The position numbers and the translations under genes are program-made. The notes under the pieces were generated by a model that was given only the letters and a program-made list of their open reading frames with translations, was not told the DNA's origin and ran no database searches. Positions 21,091-30,033 of a DNA stretch of 64,000 nucleotides are shown piece after piece (within the stretch, counting starts at the first letter, position 1; every line of letters starts with the position of its first letter). Source of the DNA: Pseudomonas sp. FP2309. GTDB lineage: Bacteria > Pseudomonadota > Gammaproteobacteria > Pseudomonadales > Pseudomonadaceae. The stretch is from the NCBI RefSeq assembly GCF_030687575.1, contig NZ_CP117439.1, positions 5,037,501-5,101,500 on the forward strand. Reading direction: 5' to 3'.

Positions 21091-21164
21091 TGTGGTGAGC
21101 AGGAGAGGCCTGCGGTTTTTGGCACTGCTTCGCAGTCCCGCGCGGGGCAAGCCCGCTCACCACA
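21091..21164. repeat. REP-type inverted repeat
   Basis: TGTGGTGAGC at 21091-21100 pairs with GCTCACCACA at 21155-21164. Between them are a GCGCGGGGCAAGC segment and a CTGCTTCGCAG hairpin, the usual make-up of a second Pseudomonas REP family. It lies in the 256-bp gap between agtB and agtC. Confidence 0.7.
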
Positions 21165-21262
21165 GACATCTACTCACCACATAAATCCGCTCACCACGGG
21201 AGCCGGTCACCATGCAAGCCTGCTCAGCACAGAAGCCAGGTCACCACAGAAACCCGCTCACA
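21156..21262. repeat. Tandem repeat, about 17 bp x 6-7 copies
   Basis: Units begin at 21156, 21173, 21190, 21206, 21223, 21240 and 21257 (steps 17, 17, 16, 17, 17, 17). The approximate consensus is CTCACCACAGAAGCCCG, and the last unit is cut short. The first unit is the end of the adjacent REP element, which suggests that the array grew from it. There are no unique spacers, so this is not a CRISPR array. Confidence 0.85.
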
Positions 21263-21291
21263 AGGAGCGCCCATCGAGCACGGCAGGCGGG

Positions 21292-22332
21292 TTATTTAGC
21301 GGCCCACGAGTTAAAGCGCTGCTCGAGTTGCTCACCGTTATCCGCCCAGAAGCTCACATCGATCTGCACCTGGTTGGCGATGTTTTCCGGGGTGGTCGGC
21401 ATGTCCTTGAGGATGTCCTTGGCCAGCAACGGTACGGCTTGGGTGTTGGCCGGGCCGTAAGCGATGTTTTCCGAGTAGGTCTTCTGCTGCTGCGGCGCGA
21501 CCGAGAAGGCGATGAATTTCTTCGCGGCTTCGGCGCGGTCTTTGGCCAGGCCTTTTGGAATGGCCCAGGCGTCGAAGTCATAGATGCCGCCGTTCCACAC
21601 CACTTTGAGATTGCTTTCTTTTTGCACGGCAGCGATGCGGCCGTTGTAGGCCGAGCTCATCACAACGTCACCCGAGGCGAGGTATTGCGGCGGCTGTGCG
21701 CCGGCTTCCCACCATTGAATCGACGGTTTGAGTTCGTCAAGTTTCTTGAAGGCACGGTCCTGGCCATCTTTGCCGGCCAGCACTTTGTAAACGTCCTTCG
21801 GCGCAACGCCATCGGCCATCAGTGCGAATTCCAGGGTGTACTTGGCGCCTTTACGCAGGCCGCGCTTGCCCGGGAATTTCTTGGTGTCCCAGAAATCCAC
21901 CCAGCTTGTCGGGGCGGAAGCCAATTTATCGGCGTTGTACGCCAGCACCGTCGACCATACGAAGAAACCCACGCCGCATGGCTGGATCGCGCCCTTCACG
22001 TAGTTGGCGCTGTCACCGAACAGTTTCGGGTCCAGCGGCTCGAACATGTCTTCGTCGCAACCACGGGACAGCTCCGGCGATTCAACTTCCACCAGGTCCC
22101 AGGACACGCTCTTGGTGTCGACCATGGCTTTGACCTTGGCCATTTCGCCGTTGTACTCGCCGGCGACGATCTTGCCGTTGCCCGCGCTTTCCCACGGTGC
22201 GTAGAAGGCCTTGACCTGGGCGGCCTTATTCGCGCCACCAAAGGACACGACGGTCAGGTCCGGGCCGGCCATGGCCTGTGTCGCGCCCATCAAGCTCAAT
22301 GCCAGGACGGAATACTTCAAGGAACTCAACAT
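21292..22332 (-). CDS. agtB: Periplasmic substrate-binding protein (AgtB-like)
   Basis: A 346-aa type 2 periplasmic binding protein of the PotD/PotF class. Starting at 22332 (GGAGAGA upstream) it has a clear signal peptide (MLSSLKYSVLALSLMGATQAMA, cut near residue 22) and then DLTVVSFGGA, the normal first strand of this family. In P. aeruginosa the equivalent subunit serves 4-aminobutyrate/5-aminovalerate uptake. The ligand here is inferred from gene order. It is 44 bp downstream of agtA. Confidence 0.9.
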   Translation of the reverse strand: MLSSLKYSVLALSLMGATQAMAGPDLTVVSFGGANKAAQVKAFYAPWESAGNGKIVAGEYNGEMAKVKAMVDTKSVSWDLVEVESPELSRGCDEDMFEPLDPKLFGDSANYVKGAIQPCGVGFFVWSTVLAYNADKLASAPTSWVDFWDTKKFPGKRGLRKGAKYTLEFALMADGVAPKDVYKVLAGKDGQDRAFKKLDELKPSIQWWEAGAQPPQYLASGDVVMSSAYNGRIAAVQKESNLKVVWNGGIYDFDAWAIPKGLAKDRAEAAKKFIAFSVAPQQQKTYSENIAYGPANTQAVPLLAKDILKDMPTTPENIANQVQIDVSFWADNGEQLEQRFNSWAAK

Positions 22333-22376
22333 TGTTGTTCTCTCCACGTGCAGGGTTGGTGAAGCCATGGGGGCGA

Positions 22377-23489
22377 TTAATTCGCCTCTAGAAGTGGGTC
22401 GAGTGCGCGAACGTGCTCGACTTGCCAGCCAATCGGTACCACGTCGCCAACGGCCAGGGCTGGATCCAGCTCAGCAATTGGTTGTTTCACAAAAAAATCG
22501 GCCTTGCCGCAGACTTCCAGGCGCACACGCACGTGGTCGCCCAGGTAGATAAATTCGGCCACCCGCCCGGAAAAGCGATTGACGCATGCTTCGCTGGAAC
22601 CATTGAGGCTGACGCGCTCCGGGCGCACCGACAGCGTCACCGGGCCACCGAGCTGCCCCACATTCACCGCCAGCGCCTCGACTTTCTCTCCGCGCGCCAA
22701 TTCCACCACGCAGCGGTCGCCGGTGTGGCTGTGCAGGCGACCGTTGAGGCGGTTGTTCTCGCCAATAAAATTGGCGACAAAGGTGTTCTTCGGCTCTTCG
22801 TACAAGGTCCGTGGCGCGGCGATCTGCTGGATCTCGCCCTGGTGAAACACCGCCACCCGGTCAGACATGGTCAAGGCTTCGCCCTGGTCGTGGGTCACGT
22901 ACACCACCGTCACGCCCAGGCGCTGGTGCAGGTGCTTGATCTCCATCTGCATGTGTTCGCGCAGTTGCTTGTCGAGGGCGCCGAGAGGTTCGTCCATCAG
23001 CACCAGTTGCGGTTCGAACACCAGCGCCCGGGCCAACGCCACGCGCTGTTGCTGGCCGCCGGACAACTGCGCCGGGTAGCGCTGGGCGAACGCGTCGAGC
23101 TGGACCATGCTCAGCACGCGTTTGACGCGCTCGCTGATGTCGGTCTTGCTCAACCCGCGTACCGACAGCGGGAACGCCAGGTTCTCGGCCACGGTCATGT
23201 GCGGGAACAACGCATAGTTCTGGAACACCATGCCGATGTCGCGCTTGTGCGGCGGCACGTTGTTGATCGAGCGCCCGGCCAGCTGGATTTCCCCGGCGGT
23301 CGGCGTTTCAAAGCCGGCCAGCATCATCAGGCTGGTGGTCTTGCCCGAACCGGAAGGCCCGAGCAGGGTGAGGAACTCGCCCTTGCGAATCTCCAGGTTG
23401 AGGTCTTTGACGATCAGGTTCTCGCCGTCGTAGCTCTTCTGCACGCCACGAAAGCTGACCAGTACATCATTTGAATCCACCTCGCTCAT
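22377..23489 (-). CDS. agtA: ABC transporter ATP-binding protein (AgtA-like)
   Basis: A 370-aa ATPase of the PotA type that powers the agt importer. Walker A is GPSGSGKTT, followed by the Q-loop VFQNYALFPH, the signature LSGGQQQR, Walker B LVLMDEPLGALD and the switch histidine in VYVTHDQGEA. A C-terminal TOBE-like domain starts near residue 280. The ATG at 23489 has AAGGTG upstream. First gene of the ABCD set, preceded by 226 bp that contain a perfect palindrome. Confidence 0.92.
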   Translation of the reverse strand: MSEVDSNDVLVSFRGVQKSYDGENLIVKDLNLEIRKGEFLTLLGPSGSGKTTSLMMLAGFETPTAGEIQLAGRSINNVPPHKRDIGMVFQNYALFPHMTVAENLAFPLSVRGLSKTDISERVKRVLSMVQLDAFAQRYPAQLSGGQQQRVALARALVFEPQLVLMDEPLGALDKQLREHMQMEIKHLHQRLGVTVVYVTHDQGEALTMSDRVAVFHQGEIQQIAAPRTLYEEPKNTFVANFIGENNRLNGRLHSHTGDRCVVELARGEKVEALAVNVGQLGGPVTLSVRPERVSLNGSSEACVNRFSGRVAEFIYLGDHVRVRLEVCGKADFFVKQPIAELDPALAVGDVVPIGWQVEHVRALDPLLEAN

Positions 23490-23596
23490 ACCCGCACCTT
23501 TGTGTTTTGGACTGCTGTGGCACAAGCGTAGTCCAGGGGCGAGGCCCCGGAAATCGGGAGCCAAGAGAGAATTGCATCAGCCGGATGGAAGGTTTG

Positions 23597-23616
23597 GTGT
23601 AGGGATCGCCCTACAC
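23597..23616. promoter_or_regulatory. Perfect 20-bp palindrome, candidate AgtR operator
   Basis: GTGTAGGG-ATCG-CCCTACAC: perfect 8-bp arms at 23597-23604 and 23609-23616. It is 108 bp upstream of the agtA start and downstream of agtR. It has no T-run on either side, so it is more likely an operator than a terminator. Binding by the NarL-type regulator is an inference. Confidence 0.5.
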
Positions 23617-23715
23617 GAATGGCGGGCACTGGACAGGGCAACCGCAAGCGGCGAGCTGCAAGCCTCAAGAACGGGCGCAGCGCTGTTTTGTGGGGTGTCG
23701 TTAATAGATATGTCG

Positions 23716-24345
23716 CTACAGAAGCTTGTGCTCCATCGCGTACTTCACCAGTTCGGCCAGGGAGGTGATGTTGAGCTTTTGCATCAAGCGCGCCTTGTGG
23801 GTGCTGATGGTCTTGCTGCTCAGCGCCAGTTGCTGGGCGATGTCGTTGACGTTGGCGCCCTGGGCCAAGCGCTCGAACACCGAGAACTCACGCTCCGAGA
23901 GCAACGAATGCAAGGGCCGGGTATCGGTGAGGCCGACCTCGAAGACCATGCGGTCGGCCAGGTCCGGGTCGATATACCGCCCGCCGGCCGCGACCTTGCG
24001 AATCGCCGTGAGCAGCAGCGCCGGGTCACTGTCCTTGGTCGCATAACCCGCGGCGCCCACCTTCAAGGCACGGGCGGCCATTTGCGCCTCATCGTGCATC
24101 GACAGCACCAGAATCGCCGGCGGGTTGCTCAGCGTGCGAATCCGCGCAATCGCTTCCAGGCCGTTGACGCCAGGCATCGAGATGTCCAGCAATACCACCT
24201 CGCACGGCACGTGACGCAAGGTCTCCAGCAACTGCTCGCCATTACTCGCCTCGCCCACCACGAGCAGGTCTTTGGCCAGGCCGATCAACTGCTTGATCCC
24301 TTCACGAACGATGGTGTGGTCTTCGGCTACCAGTACGCGGATCAC
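23716..24345 (-). CDS. agtR: NarL/LuxR-family response regulator (AgtR-like)
   Basis: A 209-aa regulator with an N-terminal receiver (acidic pocket EDH, phospho-acceptor D54 in LLDISMPG, K104 in YATKD) and a C-terminal LuxR helix-turn-helix (LSEREFSVFERLAQG...LSSKTISTHKARLMQKL). Its kinase partner ends 18 bp upstream. In P. aeruginosa the equivalent regulator controls the agt importer and has been reported to respond to peptidoglycan or GlcNAc. The symbol rests on gene order and domain match. Confidence 0.9.
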   Translation of the reverse strand: MIRVLVAEDHTIVREGIKQLIGLAKDLLVVGEASNGEQLLETLRHVPCEVVLLDISMPGVNGLEAIARIRTLSNPPAILVLSMHDEAQMAARALKVGAAGYATKDSDPALLLTAIRKVAAGGRYIDPDLADRMVFEVGLTDTRPLHSLLSEREFSVFERLAQGANVNDIAQQLALSSKTISTHKARLMQKLNITSLAELVKYAMEHKLL

Positions 24346-24363
24346 AGGGGTTTCCTCTTATCG

Positions 24364-26358
24364 TTATGCATCCAACGGCACCGTCACACTCAGGGTGGTG
24401 CCCTCCCCCAACTCACTGTGCACGCTCAACTGCCCGCCCATAATCAACACCCGCTCGCGCATGCCGACCAGGCCGAACGAGACCGCGCGACCTTCAGGCT
24501 GGACGAACCCCACACCGTCGTCACTGATCGTCAGCCGCAGATCCGTGCCTTCGATGGCCAGGGTCAGTTCCACAGTATGCGCCTGGGCATGGCGCATCAC
24601 ATTGGTCAGCGCCTCCTGCAGGATACGAAACAGGCCGATAGCCTTGGCGTCACTCAGGGTTGGCAGGTTATCCGGCACTTGCACCAGGCAGGGGATTTGC
24701 GTGCGGGCCTCGAAGCGGCGGGCCTGCCATTCGATGGCCGAGGCGATACCGGCGTCCAGAATCGGTGGACGCAGCGCGGTGGCGACATCCCGGACCAATT
24801 GAAACAATTGGGCGATCAGGCGCTTCATGCTGTTCAAGCGCTCGTGCAGGCCGGGGTCCAACTGCGCATAGGCCAGTTCGCACATGGAGGTTTCCAGCTT
24901 GAGCACGGTGAGCATCTGCCCAAGCTCGTCGTGCACCTCGCGGGCGATGCGCGCCTTTTCTTCTTCGCGCACGGTCTCCAGATGCGCGGACAGCTCGCGC
25001 AGTTGCGCTTCACTTTGCAACAAGGCGGCCAGGGTGCGACGCAGTTCGGTGACGTCATTCAGGTAGACCACCAGGTACTCGGCCTCGGCAAAGCGTAAAA
25101 AGCTCAAGGACACGTTGGCCGGCAGGATGCTGCCATCGGCGCGCAGGCAATTGGTGGCGAAATTCTGCGGACCCTCTTCGCTGGCCCGCGCGCGCTTCCA
25201 CAGGTTGAGCCAGCGGTCCATGTCCAGCGTCGGGTCGAGGTCAACCAGCGGCCGCTCGATCAGTGCGCCGGGGCCGTAACCCAGCATGTTTTCGGCGGCA
25301 AGGTTGGCGTAGCGCACATGGCTGTCCCAGTTCACCCACAGGATGCCCACGGTGCTTTGATCGATGGAAAATTGGGTCAGGCGCAACGCCTCGGCACCCG
25401 CCGCACGGGCCGCACTTTCTTCCCGGGCGGCCAACAGGCTGTGTTCCAGCGCATGCTGCTGACGGCGCTGCCAGAACACTATCGCCAGGCTGGCAAGCAG
25501 CAGCAGGCCCAGCAGCAGACTGAGGTTCTGCCACAAACCAGGGGATTCGGTCAGCCGCGGGTATTTGGGTTGCAGCCAGCGGTTGTGCAGTTGGTCGAGG
25601 TCACGGGCGGGAATGGCGCGCAAGGCGCTTTCCATAATGCCGGCCAGTTCCGGCCAGTCCCGCCGCGTAGCCACGCGCAGCAATTGCGGCAGGCCGATAT
25701 CCCCCACCACCGCCAGCCCGGCGAACTCCGCCTCACCGGATAATCGACTTAACTGCGCTTCATCCACCACGGCATAACGCGCCTGCTGGCTCACCAGCAA
25801 TTGCAACGCTTGGCGCTCCATGGGCACGCCTTGCAGGTTGAGTCCGGGGTAAGTACTGCGCAGATAATCGGCGACGCCGCTGGGCATGCGCACGGCAACG
25901 CGAGATAGGTCATCGAGCTTTTCCAGCTCCACGGCACCAGCGCCTTCACGGATACCAACGATGCGCTGGGGCACGCGCATATACGGGTCGCTGAACAACC
26001 ACAGGCGTAAACCGGCCGGGGTTTGCTGCAGGCCTGGGGCGATGTCCACTTCGTCGTCGCGCACGGCGGCTTCCAATTGCTCCTGGCTTGGAAAATTGCG
26101 CCACACCAGGTCAATGTTCAGCGCCTTGGCCAGCCACTGCATCAATTCCACATTGGCCCCGGACAAGCGTTGCAAGCGCCGGTCGTATTGCGCGTAAGGC
26201 GCCTGCAACACCACGCCCACCCGCAGTTCCGGGTGCTGGGCCAGCCAGTCGCGCTGCTGCGCATTGAGCTGTGCCTGCGGCGAGGCAGGCGTGGGGGCGG
26301 CGTTTGCCATCAAGGCAAGGCACAAACAGCCGATAACCAGCAGACAGCGAAAACCCAT
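24364..26358 (-). CDS. agtS: Sensor histidine kinase with periplasmic solute-binding domain (AgtS-like)
   Basis: A 664-aa membrane kinase. Order of parts: signal peptide (about 1-21), a family 3 solute-binding domain (about 45-262) facing the periplasm, one transmembrane helix (about 276-296), a PAS domain (about 325-440), a HisKA_3 dimerisation domain with the phospho-acceptor H476 in REVHDELGQ, and a C-terminal ATPase (LTNVMRHAQA, DDGVGF, GLVGMRER, GEGTTL). The binding domain suggests direct sensing of an amino-acid-like ligand. It forms a pair with the next gene. Confidence 0.92.
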   Translation of the reverse strand: MGFRCLLVIGCLCLALMANAAPTPASPQAQLNAQQRDWLAQHPELRVGVVLQAPYAQYDRRLQRLSGANVELMQWLAKALNIDLVWRNFPSQEQLEAAVRDDEVDIAPGLQQTPAGLRLWLFSDPYMRVPQRIVGIREGAGAVELEKLDDLSRVAVRMPSGVADYLRSTYPGLNLQGVPMERQALQLLVSQQARYAVVDEAQLSRLSGEAEFAGLAVVGDIGLPQLLRVATRRDWPELAGIMESALRAIPARDLDQLHNRWLQPKYPRLTESPGLWQNLSLLLGLLLLASLAIVFWQRRQQHALEHSLLAAREESAARAAGAEALRLTQFSIDQSTVGILWVNWDSHVRYANLAAENMLGYGPGALIERPLVDLDPTLDMDRWLNLWKRARASEEGPQNFATNCLRADGSILPANVSLSFLRFAEAEYLVVYLNDVTELRRTLAALLQSEAQLRELSAHLETVREEEKARIAREVHDELGQMLTVLKLETSMCELAYAQLDPGLHERLNSMKRLIAQLFQLVRDVATALRPPILDAGIASAIEWQARRFEARTQIPCLVQVPDNLPTLSDAKAIGLFRILQEALTNVMRHAQAHTVELTLAIEGTDLRLTISDDGVGFVQPEGRAVSFGLVGMRERVLIMGGQLSVHSELGEGTTLSVTVPLDA

Positions 26359-26435
26359 GATCCACGTCTCACATCACTGACAAATACTGACCAACCCATT
26401 AGGCTGCTGGAATCTTTTCTGGCCGGAAACTAACG

Positions 26436-27410
26436 ATGCCACTTCGAAACCGTTCGGCACTGCCAGCATTGTGCCTGTCGCTGCTGTTTACCAGTGCCTT
26501 TTCTGTACAGGCCGCTGATGCCCCTGAGCCGGCCGCCGAAAAACCCGTCGAACGCCAGCCTTTACCCGAACGCAGCCAAGAAGAGGCCAGCGCCCTGGAG
26601 CGCACCCTTCCCCAGCAGGAACAGCAACAACTGCAGGCTGGCAGTGATTCCTTCCTCGCCCTGTGGAAACCGGCCAACAGCGCCGAACCCGAAGGTGTGG
26701 TGATTATCGTCCCTGGGCGCGGTGAAAATGCTGACTGGCCTCAAGCAATCGGCCCATTGCGGCGCAAATTGCCGGACGCCCATTGGGGCAGCCTCAGCCT
26801 GTCGCTGCCGGACGTGAGCGTGGATACACTGCCGCCGCGGGTGATGGAAGCACCCAATGCCACCGTCGACACCAGCAGCAAAGAAGCAAGCACCGCCGAC
26901 AAACCGATCGAACAAGCGGCCAGCGCAGAGGCCGAGGGCACCGACCCGTCGGTGGTGCCGGGCGCAGACGAGCAGGACAAGACCGACGCGTCACGCATCT
27001 TCGATCGTATCGACGCCGCCGTGGCCTTTGCCCAGACTCAAAGTGCACGCAGCGTGGTGCTGGTCGGTCATGGCACCGGAGCCTGGTGGGCCGCGCGTTA
27101 TCTGAGCGAGAAACAACCGTCTCAGGTGCAAAAATTGGTGATGGTCGCGGCGCAGACGCCCAACGGACGCCACCCGGACGTGCAGCAACTCGCCCCGGCC
27201 CTGAAACTGCCGACCGCCGACATCTACTATCAAGACAACGCCCTGGCACGCAAAAACGCCCTGGCACGGGCCCAGGCGGCCAAACGCTTGAAAAATGATG
27301 GCTATCAGCAGGTTTCATTGAAGTCACTGCCCGGCAACAGTGCTGCCGAGCAGGAGCAGTTGTATCGGCGGGTCCGTGGTTGGTTGAGCCCGCAGGCCGG
27401 CACAGACTGA
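26436..27410 (+). CDS. DUF3530 alpha/beta-hydrolase-like secreted protein
   Basis: A 324-aa exported protein starting with a signal peptide (cleaved near QAADAPEP, about residue 27) and a Glu/Pro/Gln-rich linker. The rest looks like an alpha/beta hydrolase: the GHGTGAW segment supplies a nucleophile-elbow-like motif, though with Thr where a serine is usual, so catalysis is uncertain. A variable Ser/Ala/Asp-rich insert is at about residues 140-185. Divergent from agtS; convergent with the DjlA-like gene. Function unknown. Confidence 0.75.
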   Translation: MPLRNRSALPALCLSLLFTSAFSVQAADAPEPAAEKPVERQPLPERSQEEASALERTLPQQEQQQLQAGSDSFLALWKPANSAEPEGVVIIVPGRGENADWPQAIGPLRRKLPDAHWGSLSLSLPDVSVDTLPPRVMEAPNATVDTSSKEASTADKPIEQAASAEAEGTDPSVVPGADEQDKTDASRIFDRIDAAVAFAQTQSARSVVLVGHGTGAWWAARYLSEKQPSQVQKLVMVAAQTPNGRHPDVQQLAPALKLPTADIYYQDNALARKNALARAQAAKRLKNDGYQQVSLKSLPGNSAAEQEQLYRRVRGWLSPQAGTD

Positions 27411-27421
27411 ACGGATAAACC

Positions 27422-27439
27422 GATCAACCTGCGTTGATC
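27422..27439. terminator. Weak hairpin between convergent genes
   Basis: GATCAAC and GTTGATC form a perfect 7-bp stem with the loop CTGC. It overlaps the stop codon of the minus-strand DjlA-like gene and lacks a clear T-run. Confidence 0.35.
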
Positions 27440-28205
27440 AGCGAAAGTCCCGGCGCTCGCGAATCAACGCATAGGCGTTGTGCAGGTCGCGGGTGCGCTC
27501 AGTGGCGTCAAGCACTTGCGCGGGGCTCGCGCCGCTGCCGGCCACTTTGTCCGGATGGTGGCGACTGAGCAGGCGGCGATAGGCGCGTTTGATCACCGAA
27601 GGCTCAGTGGTGGCCGTTACGCCGAGCAAGCGCATCGCCTCCTGATAACTGGCACCACGGCTGACCAGCGGCTTGCGTTCCGGGGTGTAGTCCGCCGCCA
27701 GAGCCTGGAGCTGTTGCGGCGTCCAGCCCAACCATTTACCCCATTGCTCGATCAGATCGCGCTCGGCGTTATCGGCCCTGCCGTCCGCCCAGACCATCCG
27801 CCAGCACGCGCGCAGCACGCCTTCGGCGGCATGGGGCTGCGCCTTGAGCACACGCAGGTAACGGCGGACGCGGTCGGAGCCGGATTTGCCACGGTTGAAG
27901 GCCGTGATCGCGCGGCGCTGAGCCGATTCGGTCATGTCCAGCGCACGCATCTCCTGGCGCGCCTGCTGGATATGCCCATCCACTACCCGCCCGTTGCTTT
28001 TGGCCAGGCGCCCCAGCAGTACAAACAGCAATTCGTCATTGCGCAACGCCGGGCGCCCACCCAGACGTTCACGCAGTTGCGCCCAGCTGTGCAGTTGCAG
28101 GCGACGATCCAGCGCCTGCCCCAACAGCGCACCCAACAAGGCCCCCGGAATACTGGCAATGGCGAAGCCAGCCCCGGCGCCGATCAGCGTCCCTGGCCAC
28201 AACAT
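27438..28205 (-). CDS. djlA: DjlA-like TerB/DnaJ-domain membrane protein
   Basis: A 255-aa co-chaperone-like protein with an N-terminal glycine/alanine-rich transmembrane segment (about 4-28), a TerB-like helical domain in the middle, and a C-terminal J domain with the HPD motif (SRHHPDKVAG) that stimulates DnaK. It ends one base before murU begins its own stop region, so amgK-murU-djlA reads as one operon. Confidence 0.88.
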   Translation of the reverse strand: MLWPGTLIGAGAGFAIASIPGALLGALLGQALDRRLQLHSWAQLRERLGGRPALRNDELLFVLLGRLAKSNGRVVDGHIQQARQEMRALDMTESAQRRAITAFNRGKSGSDRVRRYLRVLKAQPHAAEGVLRACWRMVWADGRADNAERDLIEQWGKWLGWTPQQLQALAADYTPERKPLVSRGASYQEAMRLLGVTATTEPSVIKRAYRRLLSRHHPDKVAGSGASPAQVLDATERTRDLHNAYALIRERRDFR

Positions 28206-28206
28206 G

Positions 28207-29903
<1,697 letters not shown>

Positions 29904-30033
29904 TACAAGGGTCTCCGACGGCGCTAGCCGTCAAGCGGGGCATGCTTTATTATCACGCATCTTTTTCAGACCATCGAGAGGCGTGCGGCCCAAACCGCGG
30001 GCAGATGGCACGCAGGAAGCCCGGACTAATAAG

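Noticed and set aside
21156..21262. Possible CRISPR array
   Set aside because: The 17-bp units are contiguous without unique spacers, are degenerate, and no cas genes are present.
23500..25098. 532-codon plus-strand frame opposite agtR/agtS
   Set aside because: Gln/His/Arg-rich translation and complete overlap with the receiver and kinase genes mark it as a shadow.
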